64,000 nucleotides of DNA from Paenibacillus mesophilus. GTDB lineage: Bacteria > Bacillota > Bacilli > Paenibacillales > NBRC-103111. This document shows, piece after piece, positions 50,495-58,808 of the stretch (its first letter is position 1; every line of letters starts with the position of its first letter). The stretch lies in contig NZ_VCRA01000032.1 in NCBI RefSeq assembly GCF_005938385.1, positions 1-64,000 of the forward strand, given 5' to 3'. The position numbers and the translations under genes were made by a program. The notes under the pieces are model-generated. The model was not told the origin of the DNA. It saw only the letters and a program-made list of their open reading frames with translations, and searched no databases.

Positions 50495-52411
50495 GTGAAT
50501 ATCATGCGCCCCTCCACCCGCAAAAAACGGGATCTCGTCATCGAAACGGCGCTCGCCCTGTTTATGCAGAAAGGGTACGAAAGCGTATCCGTAGACGATA
50601 TTATCGCAGCCACGCACACCTCGAAGGGTACGTTTTACCATTATTTCAAAAGCAAAGAAGACATCGTTGCGGAAGTCGGCGAGCGGCAGCACGCCATCAT
50701 CGAGCAGTGGAGCAGACGTTCCCCCGCTCGAGTGCAATCGCTCGAAAGCCATATCAACCGGTTGTTTTTGGACTTAGCGTCTAATTTGAGCGCTTATCCC
50801 CGGCTGGTACGCAGCTTTACGGCGCTGAGCATGCAAAACGATAAGCTGAACCGGCAGCAGCGGAAGTTGTCGGAGTATTTGCTTACCGCACTCCAGCGAT
50901 GGCTGCCCGATCCGAACAAGGCTGCGCTGCTCATCAGTGTCTACAACGGAATCGTTTCGAAATGGTGCTTGAACGAAGACGGCGACTTGGAACAGATGAT
51001 CCGCACCGAATTTTCCCTGCTGTGGGCAGGATTGCGTACGAACGAACCGGTGGGACCGCTCTCGGTCACCCCGAAACAAAAGGAGGACCCACCCATGAAA
51101 GTAGCCGTCATCGGAGGAGGATTGGCCGGGTTGACCGCGGCAGCCTATTTGTCCGAGGAATCCGGCGTGGAAGGCGTCCTGTTTGAAAGAAGCCCCCAAT
51201 TGGGCGGCCGCGCCTTCACTTACGAGAAAGCCGGCTTTACGTTGAACTATGGAGCCCATGCCGTCTACGGCATCGATCGGCACAAGCTGACGACGATGGA
51301 GAAGGAGCTTGGCTTGTCGTTCAGCAGCAAACAGGTCGACAAACGGAAGGTCATGTACGAGAAGCACGACCAGGTTACCCCCGCGCCGCTCGATTTCGTC
51401 AACCTGATGAAAACCGAGCTGCTCAGCACGATGCAAAAAGTACGCTTCGTCGGTGAAATTACGGCCATCATGGCCAACAACCACCAAATGAAAAACTACC
51501 GCACGCTCGGGGATTTCCTGGCCGATTCCAACGCGGACGAAGACGTAAAGGAGCTATGGGAGCATCTGGTCTGCTCCAACTTCTTCATTACTCCGGAAGA
51601 TGCCCGCCGCGTTCCGGGGACGGTTATCGCGGAATATTACCATAACCTGTTCCTTTCCTCGCGTCCGGTCAATTATGTCCTCGGCAGCTGGGCAGTCATC
51701 ACGAACCAGTTGAGAGAGAAGATCGAGCTGTCCGGGCATTGGGAAATCGCCCTGCAGGAAGGGATCGAGACGATCCGTTACGAGGACCGCAAATTTGTTT
51801 TAAAATCGAAAAACCGCGAGCTTGCCTTCGATCGCGTCATCTTCGCCATGCCGGTACAGCAGGTGATCAAGCTGCTCAAAGGAAGCGCTTGGGAGCCGTT
51901 CCTTGCCCCTTACGAGTCGAATACGGCGACGGAAGTGATGGTTTACGACGTCGGTTTGAGCCGGGTCGTCGCGCGTCCGTTCTCGTACATCAGCGATATG
52001 AACAACAAGCTGTTCATCAGCGACGTATCGGCTACCGATTACACGCTCGTTCCGGAAGGCGGACAGCTGCTGCAGGGCATCGCATACCTGAATGACGAGT
52101 TCGCGACCGAAGAGGAGCGCAAGGCATACTTGGAGCAGCGTACCGAACAAATGGAGCGGCTGTTTGACAAGCATTACCCGGGCTGGAGAGAATCGATAGC
52201 CGTCAAGCGCGTTTCCAAGAAGGCGATGGTGGCAAGCGTCAAAAATATCGCCACTAACGCTTTGCTCCCGAACCGTCTGGAGAACGTTCCGTTTTATTTT
52301 TGCGGCGACGGCTGCACCGGGAAAGGCGAGCTGGCCGAACGGGCTTTCTCCAGCGCCCGCATCGTGGCCAAGCAAATATTGAAAGATGTCCCGCAGCCCG
52401 CACTCGTCTGA
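50495..52411 (+). CDS. TetR regulator joined in frame to FAD-dependent oxidoreductase
   Basis: One open frame of 638 codons from GTG 50495 (GGAGG 10 nt upstream; TTG 50489 is also possible). Residues 1-~195 are a TetR regulator with HTH SVDDIIAATHTSKGTFYHYF. From residue 201 a complete FAD/NAD(P) amine-oxidase or phytoene-desaturase-like protein begins, KVAVIGGGLAGLTAAAYL, ending with the typical FYFCGDGCTGKGELAERAF. Between them is no stop codon, but an AGGAGG exactly 8 nt before an in-frame ATG (51095) shows the second part can be translated alone (438 residues). Whether the fusion is real or a missing stop (a CAA near 51077 is one base from TAA) is open. The oxidoreductase substrate is unknown. 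Confidence 0.85.
   Translation: MNIMRPSTRKKRDLVIETALALFMQKGYESVSVDDIIAATHTSKGTFYHYFKSKEDIVAEVGERQHAIIEQWSRRSPARVQSLESHINRLFLDLASNLSAYPRLVRSFTALSMQNDKLNRQQRKLSEYLLTALQRWLPDPNKAALLISVYNGIVSKWCLNEDGDLEQMIRTEFSLLWAGLRTNEPVGPLSVTPKQKEDPPMKVAVIGGGLAGLTAAAYLSEESGVEGVLFERSPQLGGRAFTYEKAGFTLNYGAHAVYGIDRHKLTTMEKELGLSFSSKQVDKRKVMYEKHDQVTPAPLDFVNLMKTELLSTMQKVRFVGEITAIMANNHQMKNYRTLGDFLADSNADEDVKELWEHLVCSNFFITPEDARRVPGTVIAEYYHNLFLSSRPVNYVLGSWAVITNQLREKIELSGHWEIALQEGIETIRYEDRKFVLKSKNRELAFDRVIFAMPVQQVIKLLKGSAWEPFLAPYESNTATEVMVYDVGLSRVVARPFSYISDMNNKLFISDVSATDYTLVPEGGQLLQGIAYLNDEFATEEERKAYLEQRTEQMERLFDKHYPGWRESIAVKRVSKKAMVASVKNIATNALLPNRLENVPFYFCGDGCTGKGELAERAFSSARIVAKQILKDVPQPALV
51081..51097 (+). promoter_or_regulatory. 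Internal ribosome binding site and ATG for the oxidoreductase
   Basis: AGGAGG, 8 nt, ATG inside the fused frame. This is the strongest initiation site in the gene and indicates a separate oxidoreductase product beginning at 51095. Confidence 0.8.
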
Positions 52412-52415
52412 TTCG

Positions 52416-52464
52416 AAACCCGTGTCGAAGCGCTTCATTCGCTGACGCACGGGTTTTACTTTTT
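52416..52464 (+). terminator. Terminator of the tetR-oxidoreductase gene
   Basis: Stem AAACCCGTG / CACGGGTTT followed by TACTTTTT. The rest of the 291-bp gap to the next gene shows a TATACT box near 52605 without a clear -35. Confidence 0.8.
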
Positions 52465-52702
52465 GCGGCGCTTTAAGCGATAATTGGAAAAGCGAAAACG
52501 GTTTTCGTTCCTTATCCAGCTGGCTTAACCGGTGTAACTCTCCGATATTTCTCGTTAATCCGACAAATTTAGACGATTTTTCATAGAATCCCCCAACAAA
52601 ATCATGTATACTGGATGAAGATTCGACAAAGAACATTTTTCCAGTATTGCCGTACGAGCGGTCATACCTATTCCAACCTTCGCGAGGGGTGCAGCTAGCA
52701 GC

Positions 52703-54508
52703 ATGAATCATAAAAACGCAAAAGTGTTTGCTATCGGACATTTCATTTTACCTGCCGTGCTGCTGCTTCTTTTCATTAGCCAGAAGCAGTTCGTGCTGCT
52801 TACGCTCGCGGCTTTGTCCCTGGTGTTTACCGCCTTCCTTGTCCATCGGGCCTATATAGTGGGAGATTTGAGCCAGCTGCTGCGCATACCTAGTCTGGCC
52901 GTTATCGTCTTTATCGATATGGCGATCATCACGATGGTGTACGTTTTGCCCGATTGGCGACCCGGCGTCAGCCCGACATGGCTGCTGCTTTTTCTGCTGC
53001 CGCTATATGCTTCCGAGCTGGGCAGGCGGACCGCTCTCGTCATATGTGCGTTGGCCGTTGGTGAGATTCTCCTGCTCACCGTTGTTCAAGGCAGCTATTT
53101 TTTTTCGCTCGATACGGTTATGAATGTGCTCGGAATGATCGTCATGATCATACTGGTCGGCCGAACGTCGGACAACCTGGTGAAAATGGCTTTCTACGAT
53201 TCACTCACCGGACTGCCCAACCGGGAAATGTTCAAAGACCGGCTGACGGCTTCGCTGGGCAAGCGCAGCACGAGAAATAAAGGGCTGGCCGTTCTGTTTC
53301 TCGATCTCGACCAGTTCAAGCATGTTAACGATACGATGGGACACGAGACCGGAGATTTGCTGCTGAAAACGGTTTCAGAACGAATCCGCTCGAACATCGA
53401 CAAAGATGTTCTGCTTGCGCGTCTCGGCGGCGACGAGTTCGCGCTGCTTGTTCATAACGTCGCCAGCGCGGACGATGCCAATCAAGTGTGCAGCGCCGTG
53501 TTCGAATGTTTGCGGGAAGGAATATTTCTCGGCCCGCATGAAATCTATACGACGACCAGTATCGGCATCGCCCTGTACCCGACCCATGGCACGACTCCGG
53601 AAATGCTCATGAAAAACGCCGAAGCGGCCATGTACCGGGCCAAGCAGCAGGGACGCAACAACTTTCAGTACTACTTGGCTCCGGAGAGGACGGAAGCCCA
53701 GATCGAACGGTTCGCCATGGAAGCGATGCTGCGCAAGGCGCTGGAGAAGGACGAGCTGCTCGTATTTTACCAGCCCCGCATCCATACGAAATCGGAAAGA
53801 GTCGTATGCGTCGAAGCATTGGTTCGCTGGCAGCATCCGAGTCTGGGAGTCATTCCGCCGCTCGATTTCATCCCGCTCGCGGAAGAAACCGGTTTGATCG
53901 TCCAGCTGGGCGAGCAGGTGCTGCGCAAGGCGTGCGTTCAGATAAAGAAATGGCAGGACGAGGGGATGGACGAATTGTCCGTCAGCGTTAACTTGTCCCC
54001 GCTCCAATTCCGGCAGCAGCATCTGCCGGGCGTAATCGGCCGCATTTTGCGCCAAGCCGGACTGAAGCCCCAATATTTGGAGCTGGAAATTACGGAAACC
54101 GCGGCCATGCAAAACGTCAACCGCAACATCCTGATGCTGCGCGAGCTGAAGGAAATGGGCGTCAAAATATCGATCGACGACTTCGGGACCGGCTACTCTT
54201 CACTCAGCTATTTAAAAAAATTTCCGATTGACGCTCTGAAGGTAGACCGTTCGTTCATCAGCGGTATTCATGAAGATCCGGACGATGCGGCTATCGTAAA
54301 CGCCATTATCGTGCTGGCCAAAACGCTGAAACTGAAAGTTACCGCGGAAGGCGTAGAGACGGAAGAACAATATTTATACCTGCAGCAGCACAAATGCGAT
54401 GAAGCGCAAGGCTACTTGTTCGGCAAGCCGATGCCACCGGAAACGTTCGAGGAGTGGTACAAGCTGAATATGACCGAGAAAGATTTGGTGTTATCACCGG
54501 ATTTTTAG
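52703..54508 (+). CDS. GGDEF-EAL membrane protein (c-di-GMP turnover)
   Basis: Protein of 601 residues. Five or six N-terminal membrane helices (to ~155) form a MASE-like sensor. The GGDEF domain has an intact GGDEF (242-246) and so could synthesise c-di-GMP. The EAL domain has EAL (371-373), DDFGTGYSS and EGVE, all needed for phosphodiesterase activity. Both activities look possible, and which dominates cannot be told. It is a single gene with a strong terminator. Confidence 0.95.
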   Translation: MNHKNAKVFAIGHFILPAVLLLLFISQKQFVLLTLAALSLVFTAFLVHRAYIVGDLSQLLRIPSLAVIVFIDMAIITMVYVLPDWRPGVSPTWLLLFLLPLYASELGRRTALVICALAVGEILLLTVVQGSYFFSLDTVMNVLGMIVMIILVGRTSDNLVKMAFYDSLTGLPNREMFKDRLTASLGKRSTRNKGLAVLFLDLDQFKHVNDTMGHETGDLLLKTVSERIRSNIDKDVLLARLGGDEFALLVHNVASADDANQVCSAVFECLREGIFLGPHEIYTTTSIGIALYPTHGTTPEMLMKNAEAAMYRAKQQGRNNFQYYLAPERTEAQIERFAMEAMLRKALEKDELLVFYQPRIHTKSERVVCVEALVRWQHPSLGVIPPLDFIPLAEETGLIVQLGEQVLRKACVQIKKWQDEGMDELSVSVNLSPLQFRQQHLPGVIGRILRQAGLKPQYLELEITETAAMQNVNRNILMLRELKEMGVKISIDDFGTGYSSLSYLKKFPIDALKVDRSFISGIHEDPDDAAIVNAIIVLAKTLKLKVTAEGVETEEQYLYLQQHKCDEAQGYLFGKPMPPETFEEWYKLNMTEKDLVLSPDF

Positions 54509-54512
54509 ATAA

Positions 54513-54563
54513 CCCCACAAAGTGGAGCCTTTCTTCGAAGCTTATTCCAATTACTTTGCGGAG
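54513..54563 (+). repeat. Hairpin repeat copy G
   Basis: Left arm CCCCACAAAGT, centre CTTCGAAG, right half TTCCAATTACTTTGCGGAG. It lies directly after the GGDEF-EAL stop. Its right flank (ACCCCGAAAATTAT) resembles those of copies A and B. Confidence 0.85.
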
Positions 54564-54588
54564 ACCCCGAAAATTATAAACTCTGTCA

Positions 54589-54620
54589 TGCAAAAAGTCC
54601 CCGTCCGGGGACTTTTTGCA
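54589..54620. terminator. Bidirectional terminator
   Basis: Perfect 14-bp stem TGCAAAAAGTCCCC / GGGGACTTTTTGCA with loop GTCC, between the convergent GGDEF-EAL and addA genes. Confidence 0.92.
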
Positions 54621-54628
54621 TGACAGCC

Positions 54629-57600
54629 TCAGCTTCCGCCGACCCGCACCATATGGGGGCCATCAAAGAAATAAAGCAACTTTTCCTTAACCGGCCGCCG
54701 CCATATATGCTCGATCGCCTTGGCATACAATCCGAGCTGGATGCCGTACCGTTCTTTCAGCACATTCAATCGGCTGCCGGAAACGGCGTCCGTTTTGTAA
54801 TCGAGCAGCACGAGCTCTCCGTTTTCCTTGAACAAGCAGTCGATAACCCCTTGTAAGAGCACCGTTTCGCCGCGGACCGCTTCTTCCGCCCCAGGATAAG
54901 CTTCCTCTGCCGGGAGGCCATAGCTGAAAGGCACCTCCCTGTACACCTTGTCGGCGGCAATCAACCGTCGGCCGACCTCTTCGCGGAAAAAGGAAGCGAT
55001 CACCGCCGCATCAACCGCTTCCCGATGCTCGGGGGCGATCAGCTGACGCGACACCATCCGGTCGAGCGTGATCCGGACGACCTCTTCCGTGACTTCGCGC
55101 TCCAAAGGCAAATGCTGCATAACCGCATGGTAAATCGTCCCGCGCTCGGCGGCCGTCATCTCCTGCTTGCCCAGAAAGCCGGGCCGTTTCGCCAATACGT
55201 GCAAGGAAGCTCTGCTCCCGGCAGCGGACTGTCGGCCATCCTCATCCCCGTCCGGATTCGGCGCAACTCCCGCCCATTCCGCTGCCTCCGGATCTTCCCG
55301 TCCGAACGAACGGTCTTTCAGCCGCTTGAGCTCGGATACGGATGTTTTGGAAAACAAGCCTGACGCCTGTCCGAAGCCATACGTCCAATGGAACCGCATA
55401 TCCAATCGTTCGCCCGCTTTCTCCTCCGCTTCCTTCCCCGCTCCCGTAACCGGCTTGAGCTGCGCGACCGCTTCCATACGGTCGTCCGCGAACCGAACTT
55501 CCACGGCTGCGGCCGCTTGGGCGTAACCTAATGATGAAAGAATCCCGACGTTCCATCTGGACGGCTCTTCCGCCATGATCGACGGAACTTGATACGAATC
55601 TCCTTCACCGCTTTGGGAGCGGATCGCCGGAGCATCCGGATGACGAACGAGAGCCGGACCGAGCCAGTCGAGGTAACACCGGGCTCGCGCCATTTCGTGT
55701 GCGGGAAGCTGCCAGTCGGCTTCCTCCTGCATGCGGCTCCACTTTTGCGCCGATTTCTCGAATGACGGAACCGTGCCGACGAGCACCATTTTTTCTTTCG
55801 GACGGGTAAGCGCCACATATAGGACCCGGAACTCCTCGGCAATCATCTCCATCTTCATCCGCCTGCGGATAGCAAGCATCGGTAAAGTCGGGCAGGCGAC
55901 ACGCTGCACCGGGTCCGCGAACATCGGGCCGAAGCCCAGTTCCTTGTGCAGCAGAAACGAATCGTTCAGATCGGTCTGATTGAACGTCTTGCCCAGCCCG
56001 GCGACGAATACGACGGGAAACTCGAGCCCTTTGCTCTTATGGATCGACATGATGCGCACGACATCCTCCTGCTCCCCGAGCGCGCGTGCCGCTCCGAGAT
56101 CGGCTCCGCTGTCCCGCATGCGTTCCACGAAACGCAAAAAACGGAACAAGCCGCGCAGCGACGTCGCTTCATATTGTCTGGCCCGGTCGTAGAGCGCCCG
56201 CAAGTTCGCCTGACGCTGCAAGCCTCCCGGCATCCCTCCGACAAAATCGTAATAACCGGTCTCGCGGTATACGTTCCATATCAATTGAGACAAAGAGCCT
56301 TGACGGGCTTCTTCCCGCCAGCCCGTCAGCTTATCGCGGAAAGACAAGAGCTTGGATCGGAGCGGTAGACCGTCTTCATTGCCGTCCCAGCGATTACCGG
56401 CATCCGCTTCCGCCGCTCCTTCATCGGACAAACACGCCAATACCGCTTCATAGAACGGCTTGTTTTTGCCGCGGATTCGCACCTGCGCCAGCTCGGCTGC
56501 CGTCAATCCGAACATCGGCGAGCGAAGTACGGCGGCAACCGGTATATCCTGGTAAGGGTTGTCGATGATTTGCAGCAGCGACAGCATGATTTCCACTTCG
56601 GTGGCGGTAAAATAACCGGTATTCAAATCGGCATAGCCGGGAATGCCCGACGCTCTCAACTCATCCATAAAGACAGGCGCCCACTGGGAGGTCGCTCGCA
56701 GCAAAATGACGATATCCCGAAACATCGCCGGTCTTAACCCGCCCGTTCCCCGATCGAACACCTGAAACGGCGGATGGCCATCCAGCCCGACCAGTCGACG
56801 AATTTGCGATACGATGAACCGCGCTTCCAGCTGCGCCGTTTCCGTCTGCTGCTCTTCCTGCTCCAGATTCGTCCCCGCAGCGCTTGCCGCCGCGTCAGCC
56901 GATTCCTCCTGTTCATCTCCGTCATTCCGCTCGGCTCCCGTATCCTCCTCGTCCGAAGCGGAGCTCCCCCGATCGAGGATAGCCAATTCTACCGCCATGT
57001 CGTTCGGACTATCCGGATATGCGGCTCCGCAGACGAGTTGCGCCGCCTCGTCGTAATCCATCTCGCCGACCCGCTCCGTCATGATTTGCTTGAAAATAAA
57101 GTTGACGCCGTCGACGATTTGCTGACGGCTGCGGAAGTTGCGCGCCAGATCGATCTTTCGGCCATCCTCCGGATCTTCCGCTTCAGCCGGACCGAACGAC
57201 CTGTATTTTTCCATAAACAAGCCGGGCTCGGCCAGCCGGAACCGGTATATGCTCTGCTTAACGTCCCCGACCATGAATCGGTTCCCGGGGGCCGGGCGGG
57301 AAATAAGGCCGACAATCGCTTCCTGCACCGTATTCGTATCCTGATATTCGTCCAACAATATTTCCACGAACTGCTCGCGGTATTGCTCCGCCGCGTCCGA
57401 GGGCAGGAGTCGTCCCGGGGCGGAATCCGGATGCCTCAATATTTCCAGACTGTAGTGCTCGAGATCGGAGAAGTCTACGAGCCCTTTCTCCGCCTTTTTC
57501 AGCTTATACCGCTCTCCAAACTCGATCACGACCTCCGCAAGCTTGCGTACGACCGGCGCGATTTCGCCCATTTCCGCCGTATACTGCTCCGGGGATCGCT

Positions 57601-58630
57601 CGAACAGCTCCTCGCGAATGTCGCCAAACTGCTTTTTGACCCTGTCGCGAAGCTGTTTGACGCGCTCCTGCAGCGACTTGTCCACGTCGGCTCCGCGGCA
57701 TGCGTTCAGCTTTCCGAACGAAGTTTCCCGGAAGGCGAGGAACAGAGCCTCCCACGATCGGTCGGCCGCATGAGCCGCTCCGACGATTTGAACGAGATCG
57801 TCTTTTATATTGGCCGCATACGGAACGGGACCTCCCGGCCTGTCGCACAAGCGAAGAGCTTCGTCCAATAAGCTCGCCATCCCTTGCAGCTCCAGCTTGA
57901 CGTCGGCGATCAGCGTCCGCCGCCATGGATCGGATTCGCCCTCCCGTTCTGCCGCATCGTCAGACTGCGGTTCGAATTTTTTTGCCGTATCCAGAAGCCA
58001 ATGGTCCGGCCACGGATGACTGCGCGAATAATCGTAAAGCCGCTGAATAAGACGGAACAACGCGTCGTCTCCCCGTTCGCCGCCGAAGGCGTCCGCCAGC
58101 CGCCAAAACGCGCTGTTTTCCCCGTTGTTCCCGTATTGATCCTCCAGCAAATCGCTCAAAATGTCTTGCCGCATCAATTCCGCTTCCGTCTCGTTCGCGA
58201 TGCGGAACGCCGGATCGAGCCGGATGCGCTGATGATGACGGCGGATGACATCGAGACAGAACGAGTGGAGCGTCGTAATCGAAGCACGGTGAATGAGCGC
58301 GACCTGCCGGCGCAAATGCTCGGAAGCCGGCTGCTCGGCGAGCTTCTTCTCGATCGCCTCGCGAATGCGCTGCCGCATTTCCCCGGCGGCGGCGTTCGTG
58401 AACGTCGCTACGAGCAGACGATCGACGTCGACCGGGTCACGCTCATCCGTTATGCGCCGTATGATTCGTTCGACGAGTACGGCCGTCTTGCCCGAACCCG
58501 CAGCGGCCGCTACAAGGATGTCGGACCCGCGCAGCCGAATAGCCTCCCACTGCTCGTCCGTCCATGTGCTGCCCTCCGGCTTGGCCGCCCTCGGCGGACG
58601 TTGTTCCGTTTTGTACGCTTCATTACTCAT
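54629..58630 (-). CDS. addA: ATP-dependent helicase/nuclease subunit AddA
   Basis: Protein of 1333 residues from ATG 58630. The frame is open further upstream, but that extension only translates the tandem hairpin repeats. UvrD-type helicase motifs are present: Walker A AAGSGKT (43-49), LVDFSDLEHYSLEIL, LLDEYQDTNTVQ, and SIHKSKGLEFPVVFVAGL. The C-terminal RecB-like nuclease has GTIYHAVMQHL and VLLDYKTD. With AddB it resects double-strand breaks and responds to Chi sites. It is 178 bp downstream of addB, a gap filled by repeats, which is unusual since addB and addA usually nearly touch. Confidence 0.96.
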   Translation of the reverse strand: MSNEAYKTEQRPPRAAKPEGSTWTDEQWEAIRLRGSDILVAAAAGSGKTAVLVERIIRRITDERDPVDVDRLLVATFTNAAAGEMRQRIREAIEKKLAEQPASEHLRRQVALIHRASITTLHSFCLDVIRRHHQRIRLDPAFRIANETEAELMRQDILSDLLEDQYGNNGENSAFWRLADAFGGERGDDALFRLIQRLYDYSRSHPWPDHWLLDTAKKFEPQSDDAAEREGESDPWRRTLIADVKLELQGMASLLDEALRLCDRPGGPVPYAANIKDDLVQIVGAAHAADRSWEALFLAFRETSFGKLNACRGADVDKSLQERVKQLRDRVKKQFGDIREELFERSPEQYTAEMGEIAPVVRKLAEVVIEFGERYKLKKAEKGLVDFSDLEHYSLEILRHPDSAPGRLLPSDAAEQYREQFVEILLDEYQDTNTVQEAIVGLISRPAPGNRFMVGDVKQSIYRFRLAEPGLFMEKYRSFGPAEAEDPEDGRKIDLARNFRSRQQIVDGVNFIFKQIMTERVGEMDYDEAAQLVCGAAYPDSPNDMAVELAILDRGSSASDEEDTGAERNDGDEQEESADAAASAAGTNLEQEEQQTETAQLEARFIVSQIRRLVGLDGHPPFQVFDRGTGGLRPAMFRDIVILLRATSQWAPVFMDELRASGIPGYADLNTGYFTATEVEIMLSLLQIIDNPYQDIPVAAVLRSPMFGLTAAELAQVRIRGKNKPFYEAVLACLSDEGAAEADAGNRWDGNEDGLPLRSKLLSFRDKLTGWREEARQGSLSQLIWNVYRETGYYDFVGGMPGGLQRQANLRALYDRARQYEATSLRGLFRFLRFVERMRDSGADLGAARALGEQEDVVRIMSIHKSKGLEFPVVFVAGLGKTFNQTDLNDSFLLHKELGFGPMFADPVQRVACPTLPMLAIRRRMKMEMIAEEFRVLYVALTRPKEKMVLVGTVPSFEKSAQKWSRMQEEADWQLPAHEMARARCYLDWLGPALVRHPDAPAIRSQSGEGDSYQVPSIMAEEPSRWNVGILSSLGYAQAAAAVEVRFADDRMEAVAQLKPVTGAGKEAEEKAGERLDMRFHWTYGFGQASGLFSKTSVSELKRLKDRSFGREDPEAAEWAGVAPNPDGDEDGRQSAAGSRASLHVLAKRPGFLGKQEMTAAERGTIYHAVMQHLPLEREVTEEVVRITLDRMVSRQLIAPEHREAVDAAVIASFFREEVGRRLIAADKVYREVPFSYGLPAEEAYPGAEEAVRGETVLLQGVIDCLFKENGELVLLDYKTDAVSGSRLNVLKERYGIQLGLYAKAIEHIWRRPVKEKLLYFFDGPHMVRVGGS

Positions 58631-58653
58631 GCAAGACTTCCCCCTCAAAAATT

Positions 58654-58705
58654 CCCCCAAAAGTGGAGCCGGCCTTCGCTGCTTATTCCAAGTACTTTTG
58701 GGGGA
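58654..58705 (+). repeat. Hairpin repeat copy H
   Basis: Arms CCCCCAAAAGT and ACTTTTGGGGG pair perfectly over 11 bp. First of three units in tandem between addA and addB. Confidence 0.9.
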
Positions 58706-58719
58706 GCCCCTCAATAGTT

Positions 58720-58769
58720 CCCCCGAAAGTGAAGCTGACCTCCGATACTTACTCCAAGTACTATCGGGG
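58720..58769 (+). repeat. Hairpin repeat copy I
   Basis: Starts exactly 66 bp after copy H. Arms CCCCGAAAGT and ACTATCGGGG pair with one A-A mismatch; the CG pair replaces the AA/TT of copy H on both arms. Confidence 0.9.
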
Positions 58770-58785
58770 AGCCCCCTCAATAATT

Positions 58786-58807
58786 CCCCCAAAAGTGGAG
58801 CCGGCCG
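58786..58807 (+). repeat. Hairpin repeat, truncated copy J
   Basis: Left half only (CCCCCAAAAGTGGAGCCGGCC), 66 bp after copy I. It stops right at the addB stop codon. Confidence 0.85.
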
Positions 58808-58808
58808 T

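Noticed and set aside
58654..58807. Possible CRISPR array in the tandem repeats
   Set aside because: Only three units, the whole 66-bp unit is repeated with no unique spacers, and no cas genes are present.
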